Positions 1 through 4,779 of a stretch of 7,286 nucleotides of DNA are shown here, in pieces; within the stretch, counting starts at the first letter, position 1, and every line of letters begins with the position of its first letter. Made by a program: the position numbers and the translations under genes. The notes under the pieces are model-generated. The model did no database searches. It was not told the DNA's origin and saw only the letters and a program-made list of their open reading frames with translations. Source of the DNA: Ferrovaceae bacterium (lineage in GTDB: Bacteria > Pseudomonadota > Gammaproteobacteria > Burkholderiales > Ferrovaceae); assembly GCA_027457225.1 (NCBI GenBank), contig DAIDTL010000052.1, positions 1 through 7,286 of the forward strand, in the 5' to 3' direction.

Positions 1-539
1 ACATAGGGCTGGGTCGGTGCCCAGCCGGGGGCGCTGGTTGGTGGATTGAGTCCATAACGTACTTCAGGTTCCGGGACATATCCCAGCGCTTGTGCCGCTA
101 ACAGACGATTGCGTTCCACCGCATGAAGCGTCCAGGGAATAGCAAATTTTTCCTGGTAGGCCAGGGTGGCTAAAGGTTCTCGTGCGCTTGACCAGGCATA
201 ACCCACCCGGTGTGCCGGTACCAGCCAGCCCAGCATTGCACTTTTGATGAGGCCCTGTAAATCAATGGTTAAATCATAGGATCTGTCCTGCAGCATCCGA
301 CGCAAGGATGCCACTTCATACCAGGTTTCTCTTGAAAATGGGGCTTTGCGCCAACGCCGGGTGGCTACTGGAATAATGCGCTGCACCGCGGGGTGAAGTG
401 CGGGAATCGCCGTGAAAAACTCTTCAACCATCCAGTCCACGGCAATCTCGGGACAATGACGTGCGATGTCAGAAATGGCTGGCAGGGCGTGAACGATGTC
501 TCCCAGGGAGGAAGTCTTGATGATCAGGATTTTGCGCAT
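1..539 (-). CDS. waaC: LPS heptosyltransferase I (WaaC), N-terminal part, cut by window edge
   Basis: This enzyme transfers the first L-glycero-D-manno-heptose from an ADP-heptose donor to Kdo of the LPS inner core, on the cytoplasmic face of the inner membrane. 179 codons are visible from ATG at 539; the reading frame is still open at position 1, so the C-terminal donor-binding half is missing (E. coli WaaC is about 319 residues). The N-terminus carries the family signature KTSSLGD (residues 8-14), whose Asp14 matches the catalytic Asp13 of E. coli WaaC as I recall it. It is followed by VDWMVEE (34-40), IIPVATRRWRKA (55-66), IDLQGLIKSA (92-101), SAREPLA (118-124) and HAVERNR (139-145), all in the order seen in WaaC. 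There is no clear Shine-Dalgarno: GGCGGG directly abuts the ATG, and TAGAAT lies 6 bp upstream. It is divergent from the epimerase-glycosyltransferase operon, which fits an LPS core cluster. Confidence 0.93.
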   Translation of the reverse strand, partial: MRKILIIKTSSLGDIVHALPAISDIARHCPEIAVDWMVEEFFTAIPALHPAVQRIIPVATRRWRKAPFSRETWYEVASLRRMLQDRSYDLTIDLQGLIKSAMLGWLVPAHRVGYAWSSAREPLATLAYQEKFAIPWTLHAVERNRLLAAQALGYVPEPEVRYGLNPPTSAPGWAPTQPY

Positions 540-545
540 CCCGCC

Positions 546-551
546 ATTCTA
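546..551 (-). promoter_or_regulatory. Putative -10 element of waaC
   Basis: TAGAAT on the minus strand matches TATAAT at 5 of 6 bases and ends exactly 6 bp before the waaC ATG. Transcription would then start at or very near the A of the start codon, giving a leaderless mRNA. The -35 region at 17 bp spacing (TAGCCG, 569-574) is poor and lies inside a palindrome. This call rests on pattern only. Confidence 0.35.
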
Positions 552-568
552 GGCTGTGCATCAAACCA

Positions 569-578
569 CGGCTAGCCG
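569..578. repeat. 10-bp perfect palindrome between divergent waaC and epimerase genes
   Basis: CGGCTAGCCG is its own reverse complement. It is centred about 25 bp from the waaC -10 candidate and about 23 bp from the epimerase -10 candidate, so it covers the -35 zone of both divergent promoters. A shared operator is possible, but a chance palindrome of this length in 66 bp of intergenic DNA cannot be excluded. Confidence 0.4.
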
Positions 579-593
579 CGTTAGCGCCCATGT

Positions 594-599
594 TAAAAT
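594..599 (+). promoter_or_regulatory. Putative extended -10 element of the epimerase operon
   Basis: TGTTAAAAT (591-599) fits an extended -10 (TGnTATAAT) with one mismatch. The hexamer TAAAAT ends 6 bp before the ATG at 606, so the predicted transcription start falls on the start codon. No convincing -35 is seen, which is common for extended -10 promoters, and no Shine-Dalgarno precedes the gene. Confidence 0.4.
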
Positions 600-605
600 T
601 TGCCC

Positions 606-1610
606 ATGAAGATACTGGTCACCGGAGTCGCGGGATTCATCGGCATGCATGTGGCCAGGCGATTGCTGAGGGATGGTCATGCAGTGATCGGTGTCGACAA
701 CCTGAATGATTATTATGAGGTCATGCTCAAGCAGGACAGGCTGGGGTGCTTGAGCGGTTTGCCGGGTTTTCGCTTCCACGCCCTGGATATTGGCGACGCA
801 CGCAGGATGGCGGCATTTTTTTCAGAAGCTGATTTTTCGCATGTCATTCACCTGGCTGCCCAGGCCGGGGTGCGGTATTCCCTGGAAAACCCACAGGCCT
901 ATGTGGATGCCAACCTGACCGGATTCAACCAGGTGCTGGAAGGATGTCGTCAGCGCAAGATCAGCCATCTGGTTTACGCCAGTACTTCCAGTGTCTATGG
1001 CACGAATACCCGCTTGCCATTCAGCGAACACGATCCGGCTGATCATCCTGTGAGTTTATATGCGGCCACCAAAAGAGCCAACGAGTTGATGGCACATGCC
1101 TACAGTCACTTGTTTGGCTTGCCGACAACCGGGTTGCGGTTTTTTACGGTCTATGGACCCTGGGGTCGGCCTGACATGGCCTATTCCCTTTTTACCAAAG
1201 CAATTCTGGCGGACAGTCCAATCCAGGTATTCAACCAGGGGCAGATGCATCGGGATTTCACCTATATCGACGATATCGTAGAGGGGATAGTGCGCGTGTT
1301 AGCGCTACCGGCCGGCGCCAATCCTGCCTTTGACCGGAAGCATCCTGATCCAGCCAGCAGTGATGCGCCCTGGCGTATTTATAATTTGGGCAACCATCTC
1401 CCGGTATCGCTCGAGATATTTATTGCTACTCTGGAACGTTGCCTGGGTAAAAAAGCCATCCGGCAGTATTTGCCTATGCAGCCTGGCGATGTGACGGAAA
1501 CTTTTGCAGAAATTTCCGCACTGGCAGAAGCTGTGGGTTATCACCCTGAAACGCCGCTGGAAACAGGGCTCGAACGATTTGTTTCGTGGTACCGGAGCTA
1601 TTATTCATGA
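606..1610 (+). CDS. NAD-dependent epimerase, UDP-glucuronate 4-epimerase type
   Basis: Extended short-chain dehydrogenase/reductase that probably interconverts UDP-glucuronate and UDP-galacturonate in the cytoplasm to supply a surface-polysaccharide sugar. The 334-residue length is typical of the LpsL/CapI-type family. It shows the Rossmann motif GVAGFIG (residues 7-13), DNLNDYY (31-37), the substrate-side segment HLAAQAGVRYS (82-92), STSSVYG (126-132), the catalytic pair Tyr152/Lys156 in YAATK, and the family block GRPDMAY (187-193) followed by RDFTYIDDIVEG (216-227). ATG at 606 is preferred over the in-frame TTG at 600 because the protein then begins MKILVTG as relatives do; neither has a Shine-Dalgarno. 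Its stop overlaps the next start (ATGA), so the two are probably translationally coupled. Exact substrate (GlcA, Glc or GlcNAc series) is inferred from the family resemblance only. Confidence 0.88.
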   Translation: MKILVTGVAGFIGMHVARRLLRDGHAVIGVDNLNDYYEVMLKQDRLGCLSGLPGFRFHALDIGDARRMAAFFSEADFSHVIHLAAQAGVRYSLENPQAYVDANLTGFNQVLEGCRQRKISHLVYASTSSVYGTNTRLPFSEHDPADHPVSLYAATKRANELMAHAYSHLFGLPTTGLRFFTVYGPWGRPDMAYSLFTKAILADSPIQVFNQGQMHRDFTYIDDIVEGIVRVLALPAGANPAFDRKHPDPASSDAPWRIYNLGNHLPVSLEIFIATLERCLGKKAIRQYLPMQPGDVTETFAEISALAEAVGYHPETPLETGLERFVSWYRSYYS

Positions 1611-2350
1611 CACTTTCGGTCATTGTGATTGCCAAAAATGAGGAATTATCGATCGGGGACTGTTTGAGGTCGGTAGCCTGGGCTGATGAGCGCATTGTGC
1701 TCGATGGGGGCAGTACGGATGCCACCGTAGGAATTGCCAGGGCATTGGGTGCACGCGTGGAAGTGGCTCCAGACTGGCCAGGTTTTGGGCCACAAAAAAA
1801 TCGGGCGCTGGCGCTGGCTTCTTGTGACTGGGTGTTATCGCTGGATGCCGACGAGCAGGTGACTTCTGCACTGAGGGCCGAAATCGAAGAGACGATGAAG
1901 GCGCTGGATGCTGTCGCGGTATATCGCATTCCACGGGCATCACGTTACTGTGGCCGCACACTGCGACACGGTGGCTGGTGGCCCGATCACGTCATGCGCC
2001 TGTTCAGGCGTGGGCAGGCACGATTTTCTGATGACCTGGTGCACGAGCGTCTGGTCAGCACGGGTCAGGTGGGAACCCTGACGCAACCGTTGTTGCATGA
2101 CACCTATGCCAGCCTGGAAGAGGCGCTGGACAAGGCCAATCGGTATTCTACCCTGGGGGCGCTGCAGGCTTTTGAGAGGGGAGAGCGGTCCGGTTTGTTG
2201 AAAGCCCTGGGACATGGGCTCTGGGCTTTTTTTCGAACCTATGTGCTGCGCCGTGGATTTCTGGACGGGGGACAGGGATTGTTATTGGCAGTTTCCAATG
2301 CGCATACCACGTTCTACCGCTATGCCAAGCTGTGGCTCAGGCGTCGGTGA
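1607..2350 (+). CDS. Family 2 glycosyltransferase, WaaE/KdtX-like LPS core enzyme
   Basis: GT-A fold glycosyltransferase that probably adds a sugar (glucose in characterised WaaE proteins) to the LPS inner-core heptose at the cytoplasmic side of the membrane. The 247 residues start with SVIVIAKNEE (4-13), then VLDGGSTD (31-38), WPGFGPQKNRAL (57-68), the metal-binding DADE (80-83), HGGWWPDHVMRLF (121-133) and DDLVHERL (142-149), where the acidic residue after His is a likely catalytic base. A hydrophobic/basic C-terminal stretch (about 205-245) including RRGFLDGGQGLLLAVSNA resembles the membrane-associated tail of WaaE. The ATG at 1607 overlaps the upstream stop in ATGA and has GGAG at 1594-1597, 9 bp away. 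A longer in-frame reading from a GTG at 1586 would add seven residues absent from the family. The 3' end overlaps msbA by 14 bp, tail to tail. Acceptor and donor are not determined by sequence. Confidence 0.88.
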   Translation: MTLSVIVIAKNEELSIGDCLRSVAWADERIVLDGGSTDATVGIARALGARVEVAPDWPGFGPQKNRALALASCDWVLSLDADEQVTSALRAEIEETMKALDAVAVYRIPRASRYCGRTLRHGGWWPDHVMRLFRRGQARFSDDLVHERLVSTGQVGTLTQPLLHDTYASLEEALDKANRYSTLGALQAFERGERSGLLKALGHGLWAFFRTYVLRRGFLDGGQGLLLAVSNAHTTFYRYAKLWLRRR

Positions 2351-4082
2351 GCGGTTGCATCTGGTGCAGCCGGGTGTAGTACCCATTTTTTTCGAGCAGG
2401 TCACGATGCGTGCCTTGTTCGACGATCTTTCCCTCATGCAGTACCACGATGCGGTCGGCGTTCTCGATGGTGGACAGTCGATGGGCAATGACAATCGTGG
2501 TGCGTCCAACCATCAAGGCTTCAAGAGCGGCCTGTACGGCACGTTCCGATTCGCTGTCCAGGGCCGAAGTGGCTTCATCAAGAATCAGTATGGGCGCATC
2601 TTTCAAAATGGCGCGTGCAATGGCGATACGCTGACGTTGCCCACCCGACAGGCGCGCACCGTTTTCACCCAGTAATGTGTCGAATCCGTTCGGTAATTGT
2701 TCAATAAATTCCAGGGCGTGGGCTGCCTTGGCCGCGGTGCGGATGCGATCCAGTGCCACGCCCCGTAAAGGGCCATAGCCGATGTTGTGGGCCACGGTGT
2801 CATTAAAGAGCACCACGTCCTGGCTGACCAGGGCAATATTGGCGCGCAGGCTGGTTAGCGTTAGCGATGCAAGGGGATGTCCATCCAGCAGGATGCGTCC
2901 TGAGGTGGGCGAATAAAAGCGTGGAATCAACGTTACCAGTGTTGTTTTGCCGCTCCCGGATTGACCTACCAGGGCAACGGTTTCGCCGGCGCGAATGCTG
3001 AGATTAAAATCGTCGAGCGAATGACGGTTACCGCGTGGGTAGGCAAAACACAGATGCTCGAATTGGAGATGGCCCTGGGCGCGTTCCAGGACGACCGTTC
3101 CCAAATCTTCTTCAGGGTTTTGGTCAATCAGTTCAAAGACGCTTTCTGAGGCGGCCAGCCCCCGTTGCAGCGATTCGCTGATGTCAGACAAACGCTTGAG
3201 AGGGGCGAGCAACATGATCATGGCCGTGATGAATGATACAAATCCCCCTACTGTGGTTTCGTCAGTGCTGACCTGCAGCGTTGCCAGCCAGACGATGGCA
3301 GCGACTGCCAGTGCCGCAAAAAACTGAACCAGGGGGACATTGGCTGCACTGGCGGCAGCCTGCTTCATGTTGAGGCGGCGTACCCAATTGCTGGCTTCGT
3401 GGAAGCGTTCGGTTTCTACAGCAACGCCGCCAAAGACCTTGATGACTTTCTGGCACCCAATCGACTCGTCCAGTACTGTCGTGATCCCTCCCATCGCTTT
3501 CATGCTCTCACGATTGACATTGCGTAATCGGGAGTTGAATTTTTTGATGACCCAGGCAATGGGGGGGGCAGCCAGCAAGGTGATGCTGGTGAGTTTCCAG
3601 TTGAGATAAACCAGCCATCCCAGCAATCCCATCACTACAAAAGTATCGGTGACCAGGTTGGTGACAACCGTAGTGGCTGCTGTCATGACCTGACTGGCGT
3701 CAAATACCAGCTTCGAGATCAGCGTTCCTGCGGGATGGTCGTCGAAATAACGTACCGGCAGTTGCAGGAGGCGATTGAACATCTGGCTGCGCAGGTCCAT
3801 GACGACCTTGTTGCCTACCCAGTTCATGGCAAATTTGGACACGAAATTGGCGATGCCGCGTACGATGAATAATCCGAGCAACATCACTGGAACCCAACGG
3901 ATCCATAGTGGATCTTTGTGAACAAAGCTCAAGTCGAGCAGGGGTTTGAGCAGCGCCGGTAGCAGGGGCTCTGTGGCCGCTGTGATGACCATGGCGACGA
4001 TCGCGACAAAAAATTCCCAGCGGTAGGGGACAACGTAGCGTAATAAGCGCCGATACAGTGCGGCGCTTTGAATAGGGAGCAT
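2337..4082 (-). CDS. msbA: Lipid A export ABC transporter MsbA
   Basis: Homodimeric ABC exporter that flips lipid A-core from the inner to the outer leaflet of the inner membrane using ATP. From ATG at 4082 it has 581 residues, against 582 in E. coli. Six membrane segments lie at about 20-45, 63-81, 139-160, 164-182, 248-267 and 278-295. The nucleotide-binding domain has A-loop Tyr348, Walker A GQSGSGKT (373-380), Q-loop Gln421, signature LSGGQ (478-482), Walker B ILILDE (498-503, catalytic Glu503) and H-loop His534. SLLKP/LLKP-type, LLDESxG-type and FGG segments also follow MsbA, including VIKVFGG. Start choice is uncertain: ATG 4082 lacks a Shine-Dalgarno, whereas GTG at 4094 (four residues longer) has AGGA at 4104-4107 with 9 bp spacing. 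It is flanked by LPS genes, which supports MsbA over other heterodimer-type exporters. Confidence 0.95.
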   Translation of the reverse strand: MLPIQSAALYRRLLRYVVPYRWEFFVAIVAMVITAATEPLLPALLKPLLDLSFVHKDPLWIRWVPVMLLGLFIVRGIANFVSKFAMNWVGNKVVMDLRSQMFNRLLQLPVRYFDDHPAGTLISKLVFDASQVMTAATTVVTNLVTDTFVVMGLLGWLVYLNWKLTSITLLAAPPIAWVIKKFNSRLRNVNRESMKAMGGITTVLDESIGCQKVIKVFGGVAVETERFHEASNWVRRLNMKQAAASAANVPLVQFFAALAVAAIVWLATLQVSTDETTVGGFVSFITAMIMLLAPLKRLSDISESLQRGLAASESVFELIDQNPEEDLGTVVLERAQGHLQFEHLCFAYPRGNRHSLDDFNLSIRAGETVALVGQSGSGKTTLVTLIPRFYSPTSGRILLDGHPLASLTLTSLRANIALVSQDVVLFNDTVAHNIGYGPLRGVALDRIRTAAKAAHALEFIEQLPNGFDTLLGENGARLSGGQRQRIAIARAILKDAPILILDEATSALDSESERAVQAALEALMVGRTTIVIAHRLSTIENADRIVVLHEGKIVEQGTHRDLLEKNGYYTRLHQMQPLTDA

Positions 4083-4103
4083 CAACGAGGACACTGGCCG
4101 TGA

Positions 4104-4107
4104 TCCT
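4104..4107 (-). promoter_or_regulatory. Candidate Shine-Dalgarno favouring a GTG start for msbA
   Basis: AGGA on the minus strand sits 9 bp before GTG at 4094-4092 but 21 bp before ATG at 4082. If it is used, MsbA begins four codons earlier (VSSL before the ATG). Both starts keep the same frame and the same domains. Confidence 0.35.
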
Positions 4108-4123
4108 GAAACGTGAGAGGGGC

Positions 4124-4129
4124 AGTATA
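4124..4129 (-). promoter_or_regulatory. Putative -10 element of msbA
   Basis: TATACT on the minus strand matches TATAAT at 5 of 6 bases, and would place transcription start near 4117, giving a leader of about 23-35 nt before the GTG or ATG start. No good -35 hexamer is seen at 16-18 bp. It lies in the 127-bp gap between divergent msbA and btuM. Confidence 0.35.
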
Positions 4130-4200
4130 CCGTACCGCGACCCCTGACCTGCCTGGAATCTGATAACATTCTGGCGGGATGGTTTCTATATTTTTGATCC

Positions 4201-4205
4201 AGGAG
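4201..4205 (+). promoter_or_regulatory. Shine-Dalgarno of btuM
   Basis: AGGAG lies 4 bp before ATG at 4210. It is the strongest ribosome-binding site in the window and fixes the btuM start. A weak -10-like TATATT (4187-4192) lies upstream without a matching -35. I see no B12-box or riboswitch core in the 4083-4209 gap, which is also too short for a full aptamer plus platform. Confidence 0.7.
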
Positions 4206-4209
4206 ACAC

Positions 4210-4779
4210 ATGCGTCTTGATTACCTTGCCCGGTGGGCGATAGGTGTACTGCTGGTGCTGTTGGTCATGGCCACACATGGCCAGCACGACGCAACACCGC
4301 TGCATTTGCCCCAAGCCACTTGGGCAGCTTTTTTTCTGGGCGGTTTTTATCTTCGCCAGACCCGGTTGTGGGTGTTGGGTCTGGGGTTGGTGGGTGCGCT
4401 GGATTATGCAATGGTCACCTGGGGCGGCGTGAGCGATTTCTGTCTGACGCCAGCCTACCTGTTCATGATTCCGGCTTATGGCGTTTTGTGGCTGGCGGGT
4501 CGAATTTTTGCCGCGCATGCCCGTTTGGAATGGCGAAGTCTGGGAGTGTTGATGCTCTGTTGTTCCAGCATTGTGGTGGCCGAAATTCTGGCAAGCGGCA
4601 GTTTTTACCTGTTTTCAGGACGTACTGATCACGTCAGCCTTGCCGGGTTAACGACCGCTCTGGTGACCTGGGCGCCATCCACCTTGAAGGCCTTTGCCTT
4701 CTGGATCGGGGTCGCTGCCCCGATCCATGCGGCAATCGTGTTTCTGCGTGGCGCCGGAGTGTCGCGCCGTTCAGTCTAA
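4210..4779 (+). CDS. btuM: BtuM-type cobalamin transporter (solitary ECF S-component)
   Basis: Small inner-membrane protein of 189 residues predicted to import vitamin B12. Six hydrophobic segments lie at about 8-23, 36-50, 53-71, 80-98, 111-135 and 156-179, matching the six-helix S-component fold. The segment GGVSDFCLTPAY (72-83) holds Cys78 in the loop between helices 3 and 4. From memory, the Thiobacillus denitrificans BtuM has a conserved loop cysteine (Cys80) that ligates cobalt and removes cyanide from cyanocobalamin. BtuM proteins work without a dedicated ECF energising module, and none is seen here. Context supports the call: the next gene, ending tail to tail with a 4-bp stop overlap, is a receptor preceded by a cobalamin riboswitch. 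The start is set by AGGAG at 4201. Identification is from memory of the family and the cysteine loop, not from a search. The alternative is an uncharacterised membrane protein of unrelated role. Confidence 0.8.
   Translation: MRLDYLARWAIGVLLVLLVMATHGQHDATPLHLPQATWAAFFLGGFYLRQTRLWVLGLGLVGALDYAMVTWGGVSDFCLTPAYLFMIPAYGVLWLAGRIFAAHARLEWRSLGVLMLCCSSIVVAEILASGSFYLFSGRTDHVSLAGLTTALVTWAPSTLKAFAFWIGVAAPIHAAIVFLRGAGVSRRSV
4702..4727. repeat. Perfect 10-bp inverted repeat inside the 3' end of btuM
   Basis: TGGATCGGGG (4702-4711) and CCCCGATCCA (4718-4727) are perfect complements around a 6-bp loop. The element lies 50 bp before the btuM stop and, read the other way, about 50 bp past the btuB stop. Neither strand has a T-run after the stem, so it is not a canonical intrinsic terminator, but it could block RNA decay or pausing polymerase in a btuB 3' UTR. 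Confidence 0.55.

Noticed and set aside
1794..1800. A7 run in the glycosyltransferase as a programmed frameshift site
   Set aside because: It encodes Gln-Lys-Asn of the family motif GPQKNRA, and the reading frame continues normally to a full-length protein with no product in the shifted frame.
1474..1961. Long open frames on the minus strand (151 and 113 codons) opposite the epimerase and glycosyltransferase
   Set aside because: Both lie wholly antisense to well-supported genes, have low-complexity or unrecognisable products, and have no ribosome site or neighbours that support them.
2214..2675. 153-codon plus-strand frame crossing the glycosyltransferase/msbA junction
   Set aside because: It is out of frame with the glycosyltransferase and antisense to the MsbA nucleotide-binding domain, which carries all the expected motifs.
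3561..3568. G8 run on the plus strand in msbA as a phase-variation tract
   Set aside because: It is the Ala-Pro-Pro codon run in a probably essential gene, so switching off would be lethal. It serves here as a control showing that such runs occur by chance in this DNA.
4233..4628. 131-codon open frame in another frame of btuM
   Set aside because: It overlaps btuM, lacks a Shine-Dalgarno and encodes no recognisable pattern, whereas the btuM frame has six membrane helices and a strong ribosome site.
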